Part shown: positions 16,032 through 25,642 of the stretch, in pieces
How the letters are laid out: each line of letters starts with the position of its first letter
How positions within the stretch are numbered: position 1 is the stretch's first letter
Assembly (NCBI RefSeq): GCF_024198215.1
Contig: NZ_JAKCFA010000018.1
Location: 186,001-250,000 of the forward strand
Direction of reading: 5' to 3'
Source: Myxococcus qinghaiensis
GTDB taxonomy: Bacteria; Myxococcota; Myxococcia; Myxococcales; Myxococcaceae
DNA: 64,000 nucleotides
Notes under the pieces: generated by a model
The model's input: the letters and a program-made list of their open reading frames with translations, nothing else
The model's database searches: none
Told to the model about the DNA's origin: nothing
Made by a program: the position numbers and the translations under genes

Positions 16032-18494
16032 CTACTTGCCGGGCGGTGGTGACACCGCGGCGCTGGGGCCCTTGAGGGCGGAGCGCAGCAGGAACAACGT
16101 CAGGCCGCCGAAGAAGAGCAGGCCCCAGAGGTTGGACCAGAGGGGGTGCGCCAGCTCGCTCTCGCCCACCGCGTTGAGGAAGCCACCGAAGGCGCCCTCG
16201 TGGCCGAACACGGCCGGCAGGTTGATGGCGCGCGAGCCCGCGCCGTCCGTGGCGATTTCGAGGAAGGCGATGAGCACGCCGGCAATCGAGCCACCGGCGA
16301 TGTAGCCGGAGGAGAGCAGGGTGCCCGGTGAGAAGTCGGACTCGCTGCCACCGCGCAGGCGGTCCACCAGGTAGCGCACCATGCCGCCGACGAAGAGCGG
16401 CGCGCTGCTGCTGATGGGCAGGTACACGCCCACCGCGAAGGGCAGCGAGGACACGCCGCACAGCTCCAGCATCAGCGCGATGAACACGCCCAGCAGCACC
16501 AGGTCCCACGGCAGCCGCTGCGTGAGGATGCCGTCGATGATGAGCGCGAAGAGCTGCGCCTTGGGCGCGGCGTAGCGGGTGAGGGCCTGGCCCTCGTAGC
16601 TGCTGATGCGTCCGCCGATGCCCGGGTCCACCACGTACTGGATGCTGCCGCTGTCATCCACCAGGTACTTGCCCGCGGGCACCGGGGTGTCCGCGCCGCG
16701 CACGTAGCCTTCCTTGAAGGTGCGCTGGGGGCCCTCGGTGATGGCGCCCAGCTCGGACACCTTCACCTGCGAGCCGCCCGTGGGGCTCAACGTCACGCCG
16801 CTCACGCCCTGCGCGCTCACCTGCCGCCAGCTGTGCAGCACCAGCGCGCCATCCTGGGAAGCCAGGTCATAGCCCTGCGCCCAGGCCGCCTTGCGCAGCG
16901 CGGCCTCGTCCAGCCCGCGCGACGTCAGCGCCTGTGCGGACACGGCCCACGGGAAGGTGTACTGGGTGCGCGTCTCCTGGGTCATCTCGGTGACTTGCAC
17001 GCCGGGGTGCGGCTCCGGAATCGTCACGGTGGCGCCCTTGTTCAGCGTCACCAGCACCAGGCCGATGAACATCGCGCTGGTGAGCACGCCGACGAAGAGG
17101 GCGATCTGCTGCTTCTTGGGCGTGCCGCCGACGAGGAAGGCCGTCTTCAAGTCCTGCGCGGTGGTGCCGCCGTTGGAGGCGGCGATTCCGACGATGGCCG
17201 CCGTGGTGAGGGCCATGAAGCGGTCCTGCGAGCTGGTCCACCCTGCCAGGAGATACACGAGGCAGGTGACGAGCAGCGTGGCCACCACCATGCCGGAGAT
17301 GGGATTGGAGGAGCTGCCAATCTCACCGGTGATTCGCGCGCTCACCGTCACGAAGAAGAAGCCGAAGATGATGATGAGGACGGCGGAGATGAAGTTCACC
17401 TCCAGCGGCGGCGCCAGCCAGATGGCGAGCACCAGGGCCGCGCTGCCCACCAGGACGACGGTGATGGGGAGGTCCTGGTCCGTGCGGAGCAGCTGCGGCC
17501 CGCCGCCGTGCCCGCGCGAGGCCTTGAGCGACTCCACGCCGCGCTTGAACGCGCCGATGATGGTCGGCAGCGAGCGGATGAGGCTGATGAGTCCGCCCGT
17601 CGCGACGGCGCCCGCGCCGATGTAGAGCACGTACGCGTTGCGAATCTGGTCCGGGGACATGTCCCGGATGAGCTGCCCGTTGTGCACCAGCAGCGGCTGC
17701 TCCAACCCCGCGCCGAAGAAGGAGATGGCGGGGATGAGGATGAGGTAGCTCAGCACGCCACCGGCGAAGGTGATGGCCGCCACGCGCGGGCCGATGATGT
17801 AGCCCACGCCGAGCAGCTCCGGGCTGACCTCGGTGGACAGCGTGGCGCTCTTGAGTCCCTTGAGGGGCGTGCTCAGCACCTCGCGGAACAGCTTCATTCC
17901 GGAGTAGGCGAACTTGTAGATGCCGCCCACCAGGAAGCCGATGATGACCGTGCGCGCGTTGGTGCCGCCCTGCTCACCGACGATGAGCACGTCCGCGCTG
18001 GCCGTCCCTTCCGGGTAGGGCAGCTTGCCGTGCTCCTGGACGATGAGGCCCTGGCGCAGCGGAATCATCATCAACACGCCGAGCACGCCGCCCAGCGCCG
18101 CCACGAGGAAGGCGTGCGTCAGGCTGATGTCGTAGCCCAGCAGCAGCAGCGCGGGGAGCGCCGCGGCCACGCCGAAGGCCAGCGATTCGCCCGCCGAGCC
18201 CGTCGTCTGGACGATGGTGTTCTCCAGGATGTTCGACTTGCCCACCGCCCGGAAGATGGCGATGGAGAGCACCGCCACCGGAATCGACGCGGACACCGTG
18301 AGGCCGACCTTGATGGCCAGGTACACGGACGAGGCGGCGAACACGATGCCCAGGAACGAGCCGAGCACCAGGGCTCGAATCGTCATCTCCGTGGGCGACT
18401 GCTCGGGTGGGACGTAGGGCGTGTGCTGGTGGAGCGACTGCATTTGCGCGATCGGGACGCGCTCGTCGACGACCGGCGGGGTACCGTGGGCCAA
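16032..18494 (-). CDS. OPT-family oligopeptide transporter
   Basis: 820 residues with about 14-16 predicted membrane helices; a proton-coupled importer of small peptides or metal-chelate conjugates. Family features include an early 'TIRALVLGSFLGIVFAASSVYLAIKVGLTVSASIP' and 'EHGKLPYPEGTASADVL', the typical OPT 'PYPEG' element. A soluble insert of about 150 residues (near 510-655) splits the membrane domain. The start is TTG at 18494, supported by AAGGAG 9 nt upstream. It lies between convergent secreted-protein genes and the sigma-factor terminator. The substrate is not predictable. Confidence 0.92.
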   Translation of the reverse strand: MAHGTPPVVDERVPIAQMQSLHQHTPYVPPEQSPTEMTIRALVLGSFLGIVFAASSVYLAIKVGLTVSASIPVAVLSIAIFRAVGKSNILENTIVQTTGSAGESLAFGVAAALPALLLLGYDISLTHAFLVAALGGVLGVLMMIPLRQGLIVQEHGKLPYPEGTASADVLIVGEQGGTNARTVIIGFLVGGIYKFAYSGMKLFREVLSTPLKGLKSATLSTEVSPELLGVGYIIGPRVAAITFAGGVLSYLILIPAISFFGAGLEQPLLVHNGQLIRDMSPDQIRNAYVLYIGAGAVATGGLISLIRSLPTIIGAFKRGVESLKASRGHGGGPQLLRTDQDLPITVVLVGSAALVLAIWLAPPLEVNFISAVLIIIFGFFFVTVSARITGEIGSSSNPISGMVVATLLVTCLVYLLAGWTSSQDRFMALTTAAIVGIAASNGGTTAQDLKTAFLVGGTPKKQQIALFVGVLTSAMFIGLVLVTLNKGATVTIPEPHPGVQVTEMTQETRTQYTFPWAVSAQALTSRGLDEAALRKAAWAQGYDLASQDGALVLHSWRQVSAQGVSGVTLSPTGGSQVKVSELGAITEGPQRTFKEGYVRGADTPVPAGKYLVDDSGSIQYVVDPGIGGRISSYEGQALTRYAAPKAQLFALIIDGILTQRLPWDLVLLGVFIALMLELCGVSSLPFAVGVYLPISSSAPLFVGGMVRYLVDRLRGGSESDFSPGTLLSSGYIAGGSIAGVLIAFLEIATDGAGSRAINLPAVFGHEGAFGGFLNAVGESELAHPLWSNLWGLLFFGGLTLFLLRSALKGPSAAVSPPPGK

Positions 18495-18576
18495 GCGAAA
18501 GGCTCCTTACGAGGGAATCGGGCCCCTTCTAGCAGGGCCCCGCCCGCGACGCGAAGTGATGCCCCGCAAATGACAA

Positions 18577-18605
18577 GCGCCCCCACCCCGAGTGGGTGGA
18601 GGCGC
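18577..18605 (-). terminator. Rho-independent terminator of the sigma-32-like gene
   Basis: A 12-bp stem with one mismatch and a 5-nt loop lies about 54 bp after the sigma-factor stop codon. On the minus strand it is followed by a T-rich tract (TTGTCATTTG), as expected for intrinsic termination. Confidence 0.75.
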
Positions 18606-18658
18606 CTGGCGAGCTCTCGTTCCAGCGGGCCCGACCCGCCGCGTCAGTCCGGCGGGGG

Positions 18659-19546
18659 CTACTGCTGCATCGCCGCGGCGTCCGGATCCACCTCGGCCAT
18701 CAGCGCCGCCAGCTCGGTCTTCAGCTTGTCCTTGGCGCGGATCTCCAGCTGACGGGCGCGCTCGCGGGAGAACCCGAAGTGCTCGCCCAGCTCCTTGAGC
18801 GTCATGGGGCGCTCGTTCATCACCCGCTGTTCGATGATGAAGCGCTCGCGCGGATCCAACCGCATCAGCGCGGTGCGGACGCGGGCGTTGATGAGGCCCG
18901 CCTCTTCCTTGTCGGCGAACTCGTCATCCTGCGGCGCCGCGGCGCTGACCACGAAGTCCACGTGGCTGTTGCCGCCGTCCTCGCCCATGGGCGCGTCCAG
19001 GGACAAGTCCCGGCCGCCCATGCGCTGCTCCATCTCCCGGACCTCGCCCGGCTTGACGTGCAGGCGGCGGGCAATCTCCTCCACGTTCACCACGGCCTCG
19101 CCGTTGCCAAACTTCTCCAGCTCGCGGCGCGTGCGCGCCAGGCTGAAGAACAGCTTCCGCTGCGCCTGCGTGGTGCCGAGCTTCACCAGCGACCAGCTCT
19201 TGAGGATGTAGTTCTGGATGTACGCGCGAATCCACCAGACGGCGTAGGAGATGAGGCGGATGCCCTTGTCCGGGTCGAACTTCTGCACGGCCTTCATCAG
19301 GCCGATGTTCCCCTCCTGGATGAGGTCCGACATCTTGATGCCGTAGGAGCGGTACTCGTAGGCGACCTTCACCACGAAGCGCAGGTTGGAGGTGACCAAC
19401 CGGTGACCCGCCGCCAGCTCACCGCGGATGAAGCTGCGCGCGAGCGCCTGCTCCTCCTCCACGGTGAGGAGGTTGTAGTGGTTGATCTCCGAGAGGTACA
19501 TCGCCAGGGAGCCGGAGTTGGACGACTGCTCGGTGGACGCCTGCAT
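18659..19546 (-). CDS. RpoH/sigma-32-like alternative sigma factor
   Basis: 295 residues. Regions 2.1-2.4 are clear ('LVTSNLRFVVKVAYEYRSYGIKMSDLIQEGNIGLMKAV', then 'DPDKGIRLISYAVWWIRAYIQNYI'). The RpoH box region 'TTQAQRKLFFSL' follows, and regions 3-4 end in the HTH 'MTLKELGEHFGFSRERARQLEIRAKDKL'. Such factors direct heat-shock transcription in most proteobacteria; myxobacteria carry several RpoH-like paralogues used in development (SigB/SigC type). The length and layout fit that class, but I cannot assign the exact paralogue. It is a single gene with its own terminator and a long upstream intergenic region. Confidence 0.92.
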   Translation of the reverse strand: MQASTEQSSNSGSLAMYLSEINHYNLLTVEEEQALARSFIRGELAAGHRLVTSNLRFVVKVAYEYRSYGIKMSDLIQEGNIGLMKAVQKFDPDKGIRLISYAVWWIRAYIQNYILKSWSLVKLGTTQAQRKLFFSLARTRRELEKFGNGEAVVNVEEIARRLHVKPGEVREMEQRMGGRDLSLDAPMGEDGGNSHVDFVVSAAAPQDDEFADKEEAGLINARVRTALMRLDPRERFIIEQRVMNERPMTLKELGEHFGFSRERARQLEIRAKDKLKTELAALMAEVDPDAAAMQQ

Positions 19547-20002
19547 GGATGGTTTCTCCCGACGTGGGGCCTCGCTGACGAGGCCGCTAGGTTTTCGGAC
19601 CGCTTGACGACTGAACGAAGGCTGTCAGAGCAACCGCGGTGCCAGCGCGATGTCCCACACCTTCCCCAATGTCTGCGGGGGGTTGGCGGATGCGGAGCTC
19701 ATGTACAAAGACAAAGGGCTGTAACGGTTACGGCCGACCAGGGAACTCGCCGCGACTTCACGGCTGTAGAATGTGCCCCTCTGTGCACGACATGCCTCCC
19801 GCGAGGAGCGTCCGGGTTCTTCACCCGGGACGCGAAGCGAGCATGGGGCCCCCAGCAGCCAGGCAAGGGAGCCCCTGGCGACAGGGCCGCATGGGCCGCT
19901 GTCGTCTTCCCGTGAAGAACGGCTAACGACGGCGGGGGATGCTGTCCGGGAGCATTTTCCGCGCGAGCAGGGACGCCCGAGGGGCATCCGGACACGCGAG
20001 CT
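19547..20002. other. Intergenic region upstream of the sigma-32-like gene
   Basis: About 456 bp with no credible gene. It should hold the sigma-factor promoter (minus strand), but I could not pick convincing hexamers. A perfect small palindrome GTAACGGTTAC (19721-19731) lies about 175 bp upstream of the start codon and could be an operator. The stretch 19680-19790 is less GC-rich than its surroundings. Confidence 0.4.
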
Positions 20003-22063
20003 TCAGGACGCGCGAGCCCGGGGCTCCGCCGCCGCCGCGCGAGCTCGCTGGGCCTCGAGCCGCACGTGCGCCGTGACGGCGCGCTGGAGCGCGCGAATCA
20101 GCTGCTCCGCTTCGCCCTGGCGCAGGGGACGCCCACCGAAGCGGGCTTCCAGGTAGCGCCGGGTGGCGGGGGCCAGCGCGGGCGCCAGCGGATGGCCCTC
20201 GCGCGCCAGCCGCGCGTCCAGGTCCTCGAGCGTCTCGCCCTCGGCCCGGAACAGCCGCGCCGGGAGGAGCACCGCTTCCACCAGGTCGACGAAGCGCGTG
20301 GCCTCATGCGGGCGAGGGCGCCCCACCAGCCGCGTCACCAGGCGCCACGCGGCGTAGACGACCATGCCCGCCAGCAGGGCGGCGCCCCAGGCGCGCGGAG
20401 GAGGCAGGCGGCTTCGCTCCGTGCTCTCGGAGCCCTTCGGCGGACGCACCAGCGCGCGCGCCACGTCCACCTGGTCCCGGAAGGAGTAGTCGACGACGGA
20501 GTTGCGCCACCGCGACTCCAGCGCTTCGTACAAGCCCAGCAGCCGCTGGAGCAGCCGCGAGCCCTGGCTGGGGCGGTGGGCCGGAGGCGTCGCGTCCACG
20601 GTGACGAAGCCGCGCTCGGGCACCAGCACGTGCGTCCACGCGTGCGCGTCGCCGGCCCGCAGGACGTAGCCGTCATTGACGCGCTCGCCGCCGAAGAAGC
20701 CCGTGGCCAGCCGCGCGCGGATGCCCTGGGTGCGCAGCATCAGCGTGAGCGCGGTGGCGAAGTGCTCGCAGTGGCCGGCCTTCCGCTCGAAGAGGAAGTC
20801 CGCCAGCGGGTCCTCGCGCTCGCCGCTCAGCTCCAGCGTGTACGCGTGCTCGCGCTGGAGCCAGGCGGCCAGCTTCTGCGCCGCGGCCAGGGGCTCGCGC
20901 TCGCCGTTGAGCACGCGCGCCGCCGTCTGGGAGACGCGAGGGTCCAACGCCTCCGGCAGCGCGAGCAGCGCGTCCTGCTCCACCGAGGGCAGGCGCCGGA
21001 AGGTGTCGCCGCTGCCGCCCGGCGGAAGGCTGTAGGCCTCGTAGGAGTAGGAGAGGCCCGCCTCCAGGAAGCGCGCCTCGCCGCCTGCCAGCTCCTGGAG
21101 GAAGGTCCGCCGGCTGCCGGTGCTGCCGTTGGCCACCGCGTTGCCCAGCCGCGACGGCGTCTCCAGGGCGATGAGCGTGCGGCCGCCATATGCGGGCAGC
21201 AACTCCACGCGCTGGTGGATGAGGTTGTCGCCGCCCGGGCGCAGCGTGAGGAGCGGCTCGCGCTCGCGGCGCACGCCGCCCGCGTTGGTCCACTCCAGCC
21301 CGTCGAAGATGTCGTAGGTGCGGCCCACCCAGTAGGCGTTGAGCGCGTCCCCCCCGGGGTCCGGGCTCAGCGTCGCGCGCAGGACGATGCGAGGGTTGTC
21401 CTTGATGGTCCCCGCGCCGCCCAGCCGCACGGTGTTGGAGAAGCCCGTCGTCGCAGGCCCCAATCCCGGCGCGGCGCGCGGGCCCGTCATGTTCCAGTTC
21501 AGGCGGGGGAAGAGGATGAAGAAGGCCATGGCCCCGGCCACCGCGAAGGTGACGCCCGTCGCCAGGGGACGCAGCACCGCGCGCACCGGCACGGGCTCGC
21601 CCTCCGGCACCGCGGCCTCCACCACGCCCAGCGCCATGGACACGCTGGACAGCACGCTGAAGGCGACGAGGAACAGGCCGTAGACGAGCTCGCCCGACAG
21701 GGCCGCGCCACCCGCCACCATCAGCAGGCCAGACAGGTGCACCTGTCCATCCGTGGCGGCGTCCGGCGCGGACAGGAGCCGGTGCGCGGAGATGAGGCCC
21801 GCGAAGGCACACGCGGCGACCACGAGGTTGAGGGCGCCGGACGTGACATTCACCGCCAGCACCGCCGCCACGCCCAGGAGCAGCAGCGCCGTGAGCTTCG
21901 CGCGTCTGGCGAACAGGCGCTTGCCCGCGAGCGCCGCCACCAGCGCGACGCCATAGAGGCCCAGCGTCCACAACGGAAGCTGACCGGACACGGCCATCGA
22001 CGCGAAGGCGCAGCCGGAGGCCACGTCCCGCAGCACCAGGCGCAGCCGCGAGCCCTTCGTCAT
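20003..22063 (-). CDS. TgpA-like membrane transglutaminase/protease (DUF3488-transglutaminase)
   Basis: 686 residues. The N-terminal third has about 6 transmembrane helices (DUF3488). A periplasmic transglutaminase-like domain follows, with Cys in 'ERKAGHCEHFATALTLMLR', His in 'GDAHAWTHVLVPERGF' and Asp in 'VTVDATPP', the Cys-His-Asp triad of this fold. A further membrane helix ('AWGAALLAGMVVYAAWRLVTRL') and a cytoplasmic C-terminal domain finish the protein. The ATG overlaps the DUF58 gene stop (ATGA). It is the last gene of a MoxR-DUF58-transglutaminase operon, a common arrangement with unclear, probably envelope-related, function. Confidence 0.9.
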   Translation of the reverse strand: MTKGSRLRLVLRDVASGCAFASMAVSGQLPLWTLGLYGVALVAALAGKRLFARRAKLTALLLLGVAAVLAVNVTSGALNLVVAACAFAGLISAHRLLSAPDAATDGQVHLSGLLMVAGGAALSGELVYGLFLVAFSVLSSVSMALGVVEAAVPEGEPVPVRAVLRPLATGVTFAVAGAMAFFILFPRLNWNMTGPRAAPGLGPATTGFSNTVRLGGAGTIKDNPRIVLRATLSPDPGGDALNAYWVGRTYDIFDGLEWTNAGGVRREREPLLTLRPGGDNLIHQRVELLPAYGGRTLIALETPSRLGNAVANGSTGSRRTFLQELAGGEARFLEAGLSYSYEAYSLPPGGSGDTFRRLPSVEQDALLALPEALDPRVSQTAARVLNGEREPLAAAQKLAAWLQREHAYTLELSGEREDPLADFLFERKAGHCEHFATALTLMLRTQGIRARLATGFFGGERVNDGYVLRAGDAHAWTHVLVPERGFVTVDATPPAHRPSQGSRLLQRLLGLYEALESRWRNSVVDYSFRDQVDVARALVRPPKGSESTERSRLPPPRAWGAALLAGMVVYAAWRLVTRLVGRPRPHEATRFVDLVEAVLLPARLFRAEGETLEDLDARLAREGHPLAPALAPATRRYLEARFGGRPLRQGEAEQLIRALQRAVTAHVRLEAQRARAAAAEPRARAS

Positions 22064-23031
22064 GCCGCCTCCTCTTCTTCCTCGCGAGCGCCCTCGAAGC
22101 CCAGCCACGCCAGGGCCCGGAGGATGCGCTTCTCCTGCGCGGAGCCCGCCCCGGAGCGCAGCCGTCGGTCGGTGGTGTTGAGCCCCACCTCATGGCCCTC
22201 GTCGAGCAGCCGGTGCGCCAGCGCCGCCACCTCCTCGCACCGCCGCTCCAGCGCGTCGCCCGCGAGCCCCGCCTCCACGGTGAGCACCCACGTGCGGCGC
22301 TCCTCGCGCTCGCGCTCCACGCGCAGGAGCTTCCCCGTCGACGCGCTCTTGAGCCAGTGGATGCGGCGCGCGTCCTCGCCCTCGGCCAGCTCCCTGAGGC
22401 CCGTCACGTCGCCGCTGCCGTCGTTGCGGCGGGGGTTGCCCGAGTCGCCCACCGGTCCGCGCTCCGCGTCCCCGGGCTCCTGACACGCATAGGTGCGCTT
22501 GGGATAGACGAGCAGCAGGCCCTCCAGGGGCAGCACGCGCGTCTTGGCGAACAGGCCCAGGGGCCACGTCGTGGTGACGCGCACGCCTGTCATCCGCAAG
22601 GGCCCCCGGCGTGGCGCGGTGAGATTGGCCCGCACCACGTGCTCCACGTTCGCCGGCAGGTAGCCCACGCCGCCCCCGCCCAGCAGCGGAGAGTCCGCCT
22701 CCGAGAAGGTGAGGGCGAAGGCATGGCCCTGCTTGCGGGACACGGCCCAGCGGAAGGCGAAGGGCTCCCCGGCGAAGGCCGCGTCCGTGCCCACGCGCCG
22801 CACGGAGATGTCCCGGATGCACCGCTCCGACAGTACGCCGGACACCACCACCATGCTCAAGAGCAGGCCCAGCAGCAGGTACAGCAGGTTGTTGCCGGTG
22901 TTGAGCGCGCCCAGGCCCACGCCGAACGTCACCACCAGATACGTGCGGCCAATGCGCGTCACCTTGAGGGTGCGCGGCGGCCGCAGCCAGGCGCGGAGGC
23001 GCGCCCGACGTTGCTTCAGGCGGAGGTTCAC
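22060..23031 (-). CDS. DUF58 (vWA-like) membrane protein
   Basis: 323 residues. Two N-terminal membrane helices ('TYLVVTFGVGLGALNTGNNLLYLLLGLLLSMVVVSGVLSE') precede a cytosolic region carrying the DUF58 signature 'GDVTGLRELAEGEDARRIHWLKSASTGKLLRVEREREE'. The start is GTG 23031, which overlaps the MoxR stop (GTGA). The longer upstream frame runs inside moxR and is rejected. DUF58 proteins are companions of MoxR ATPases and are thought to be their substrates or adaptors. Confidence 0.9.
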   Translation of the reverse strand: MNLRLKQRRARLRAWLRPPRTLKVTRIGRTYLVVTFGVGLGALNTGNNLLYLLLGLLLSMVVVSGVLSERCIRDISVRRVGTDAAFAGEPFAFRWAVSRKQGHAFALTFSEADSPLLGGGGVGYLPANVEHVVRANLTAPRRGPLRMTGVRVTTTWPLGLFAKTRVLPLEGLLLVYPKRTYACQEPGDAERGPVGDSGNPRRNDGSGDVTGLRELAEGEDARRIHWLKSASTGKLLRVEREREERRTWVLTVEAGLAGDALERRCEEVAALAHRLLDEGHEVGLNTTDRRLRSGAGSAQEKRILRALAWLGFEGAREEEEEAA

Positions 23032-24011
23032 CGCGGCGCCGGCACCTTTCGCGTCAGCTCCTCCAAGAGGTGCGCCGCCTCGTCGCGCGCGGCCACGCCC
23101 TGCACGGCGCTGCGTAGGAGCACGCGGTGCGCCCAGCACGGCACCAGCACCGCCCGCACATCCCCGGGCGTCACGAAGTCACGCGCCTCCCACAAGGCCT
23201 GCGTCCGGGCCGCGGCGCCCAGCGCCAGCACCGCGCGCGTGGAGGCGCCTCGCTCGATGTCACCGTGCTCGCGTGTCGCCCGCGCCAGCCGCACGACGTA
23301 GTCGGCCACCGTGCCGTCCAGCCGCAGCTCCGAGGCGAGCGTCCGCAGCATGTCCACCTCCTCGGGGCTGGACACCGTCTGCACCGCATCCAGCGGCGGC
23401 GCGCGTCCCCGGGTGGCCAGGAGCTTCGCCTCCACGTCCGGGGCGGGGTGCCCCAGGGACAGACGCAGCATGAAGCGGTCCAGCTGCGAGTCGGGGAGGG
23501 GATAGGTGCCGGAGAAGTCCACCGGGTTCTGGGTGGCCACCACGGTGAAGGGCGAGGGCAGCGCGTGCGTGCTCCCGTCCAGTGACACCTGTCCCTGCGC
23601 CATGGCCTCCAGCAGCGCGGACTGCGTGCGGGGCGGGGCGCGGTTCAGCTCGTCCGCGAGCACCAGCTGACGGAAGAGGGGACCGGGGCGGAACTGGAAG
23701 GTGGCCGTCTGGGCGTGGAATATCTGGGCGCCGAGGATGTCGGCCGGCATCAGGTCCGCGGTGAACTGGACGCGCGCGAAGCTCAGCCCGCACGCCCGGG
23801 CCAGGGCCTCCGCCAGTGTCGTCTTCCCGACACCTGGCACGTCCTCCAGCAACAGATGCCCGCCGGAGACCAGGCACGTCGTCACCAGTCGGGCCTGGGC
23901 TTCCTTGCCCTGGACGGCCCGGCCCAGCTCGGCGGAGATGCGCTCCATCGCCGTGCGCGCGGTTGCGGGAGAAGGTGCGGCGGCGGCGAGAACGCGGGCG
24001 GGCTGGTTCAT
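23028..24011 (-). CDS. MoxR-family AAA+ ATPase
   Basis: 327 residues. Walker A 'EDVPGVGKTTLAEALA', Walker B 'LVLADELNRAPPRTQSALLEAM', sensor 'VVATQNPVDFSGTYPLPDSQLDRFMLRL' and the C-terminal lid 'VTPGDVRAVLVPCWAHRV' are all characteristic of MoxR. These ATPases act as chaperones that mature or remodel vWA/DUF58 partners. First gene of the three-gene operon, with GTGA and ATGA couplings downstream. Confidence 0.95.
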   Translation of the reverse strand: MNQPARVLAAAAPSPATARTAMERISAELGRAVQGKEAQARLVTTCLVSGGHLLLEDVPGVGKTTLAEALARACGLSFARVQFTADLMPADILGAQIFHAQTATFQFRPGPLFRQLVLADELNRAPPRTQSALLEAMAQGQVSLDGSTHALPSPFTVVATQNPVDFSGTYPLPDSQLDRFMLRLSLGHPAPDVEAKLLATRGRAPPLDAVQTVSSPEEVDMLRTLASELRLDGTVADYVVRLARATREHGDIERGASTRAVLALGAAARTQALWEARDFVTPGDVRAVLVPCWAHRVLLRSAVQGVAARDEAAHLLEELTRKVPAPR

Positions 24012-24096
24012 CTGCCCGCCACTCTAGCCGACTCCCCCGGGGGCCGGCACGCCAGTCTCCAGGGCGTCCTCCGGGGACGCCCGCTCCCTCGTCACC

Positions 24097-24417
24097 TCAG
24101 AGGGAGAGCACATCCTCGGGCGTGTAGTAGGGCCGGTGGGCGACGACGCTGGCGCCCACCCCGAAGTAGCGAAACATCCGCTCGTGATGCGTGGCCAGCC
24201 CTTGCAGCTTCACCGAATTCGCCATGTTCCGCGTCAGCACTCCCACCGCGCTGTCCTTGAACTCGCGCAGATGGGTGAAGTCCAGCACCACCTCACAGCC
24301 CTTCAAGGAGTCCAACGACAGCTGGACCTCATGGGCCGTCTTTCCGTCCAGAACCCCTTCCAAACGCAGGGTGATGTGACCTGCGACGTCCTCGCGGTGG
24401 ATCTGCAAACCCGCCAT
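24097..24417 (-). CDS. STAS-domain protein (anti-sigma-antagonist-like)
   Basis: 106 residues with the STAS fold pattern: 'ITLRLEGVLDGKTAHEVQLSLDSLKGCEVVLDFTHLREFKDSAVGVLTR'. In SpoIIAA-type antagonists the conserved position after 'D' in the 'DSxG' turn is a phosphorylatable Ser/Thr; here 'KDSAVGVL' retains the Ser. It may act in a partner-switching pathway, but no kinase or phosphatase lies beside it. ATG 24417 is preceded by GGGAGAG. Confidence 0.8.
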   Translation of the reverse strand: MAGLQIHREDVAGHITLRLEGVLDGKTAHEVQLSLDSLKGCEVVLDFTHLREFKDSAVGVLTRNMANSVKLQGLATHHERMFRYFGVGASVVAHRPYYTPEDVLSL

Positions 24418-24641
24418 TGCTGTGCTCTCCCGTGGATGGTGTGTGCGCGCCGTGCCAAAGTCTTGGGCACGGCGGCAGGAGCACATTCCGGGCCAATGTC
24501 TCACCCGGAAAACCCATGGAAAATCCATGGGGTGCACTGCCCGGCGCGAACACTGCCTCGGATGAGGAAGGAATTTCAGCCCCGGATTCGTAACAATGAC
24601 GCGACTGTCAGGTGCCGGGCGCCCTGGGTGTCGCCTGGCGA

Positions 24642-25379
24642 TCAACCCTGGCGGTCAACCGTCTTCTGCTGATCGGCCAGGGTGAGCTGACGCTCCTGGT
24701 AGGCCTTCAGCTTGCGGAACTCCTTCACCACCTTGGTGGGGTAGCCCGCCATGAACTTCGTGCGCGACTCCTTCTTCGCCAGGATGCGCCGGGCCAGCCC
24801 GGGGCCCGCGTTGTAGGCGACCAGGGCCTTCTCCACGGAGCCGAAGCGCTCGATGAGGTCCGCCAGGTAGGCCGTGCCCAGGGCCACGTTCGTCTCGGCG
24901 TCGAACAGGTTGGTGCTGCGGCCCAGCCGGAAGCCGGCCTTGTCCGCCAGCCACGTGCCCGTGTCCGGCATCACCTGCATCAGCCCCATGGCGCCCACGT
25001 GGGACACCGCGTAGTTGTTGAAGGAGCTCTCGCACTTGATGACCGCCACCACCAGCAGCGGGTCCACGTTGTTGCGCTGAGCCTCGCGGACGATGGCCAC
25101 CGACAGCCGACGCTGCTGGTGCACCGGCAGGCCCGACGCCTTCACCAGCTCCACCACGCCCAGCCGCTCCGCCTCCGCGTGCAGCGCCTCGTCCTCGTAC
25201 ACCTGCAGCTTCGCCAGCGCCGCCCTCAGCTCCAGCTCCCGCTGCTCCAGCTGGGTGCGCAGCTGCGTCACCTCCGCCGGCTCACCCTGGGGGCCCGAGG
25301 GCACCTGCACCGGAAACGCCTGAGCACCCGCTCCCACCAGCATCGCAGCCGTCGTCACCGCCACCGTCCAGCCCCTCAT
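24642..25379 (-). CDS. Lytic murein transglycosylase (SLT family)
   Basis: 245 residues with a signal peptide (cleavage after 'GAGAQA'), a coiled-coil segment (residues about 35-70) and a C-terminal SLT domain. The catalytic Glu is in 'VIKCESSFNNYAVS', followed by 'GAMGLMQVMPDTGTWLA' and 'ALVAYNAGPGLARR', the three canonical Slt70/MltC-like motifs. It cleaves the MurNAc-GlcNAc bond with 1,6-anhydro formation in the periplasm. A single gene. Confidence 0.93.
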   Translation of the reverse strand: MRGWTVAVTTAAMLVGAGAQAFPVQVPSGPQGEPAEVTQLRTQLEQRELELRAALAKLQVYEDEALHAEAERLGVVELVKASGLPVHQQRRLSVAIVREAQRNNVDPLLVVAVIKCESSFNNYAVSHVGAMGLMQVMPDTGTWLADKAGFRLGRSTNLFDAETNVALGTAYLADLIERFGSVEKALVAYNAGPGLARRILAKKESRTKFMAGYPTKVVKEFRKLKAYQERQLTLADQQKTVDRQG

Positions 25380-25577
25380 CCCGCCCTCCCCAGTTCGTTC
25401 GACTCCGACGGGGAGACACCCAAGCAGGCGCCGTGCCAGAGCCCTATGCGGGGGTTGCTTCCCTCTATCTCCTTTAGATCTCTTGGAACTCCGACGGATT
25501 CATGAGGCGCGCGGTCTCTCACGGGTCGGAAAAAATGCCCGGAGAGGGAACTTTGCTTCCTGTGAAAAGCACATGGG

Positions 25578-25606
25578 TTGCCTGGGGGCCCGCGCGTTCC
25601 TAGCTT
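25578..25606 (+). promoter_or_regulatory. Possible promoter for the 25643-26364 gene pair
   Basis: TTGCCT (25578-25583), a 17-bp spacer and TAGCTT (25601-25606) form a weak housekeeping-type promoter ending 37 bp before the small membrane-protein start. An upstream AT-richer patch around 25530-25570 may add to it. Confidence 0.3.
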
Positions 25607-25642
25607 GCGCCGGTCCGGCTAGGGGACGAGGGGAGGTGTCGC

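Noticed and set aside
16833..18752. 639-codon plus-strand frame over the OPT transporter
   Set aside because: It consists of His/Glu/Arg-rich low complexity complementary to membrane helices; not a protein.
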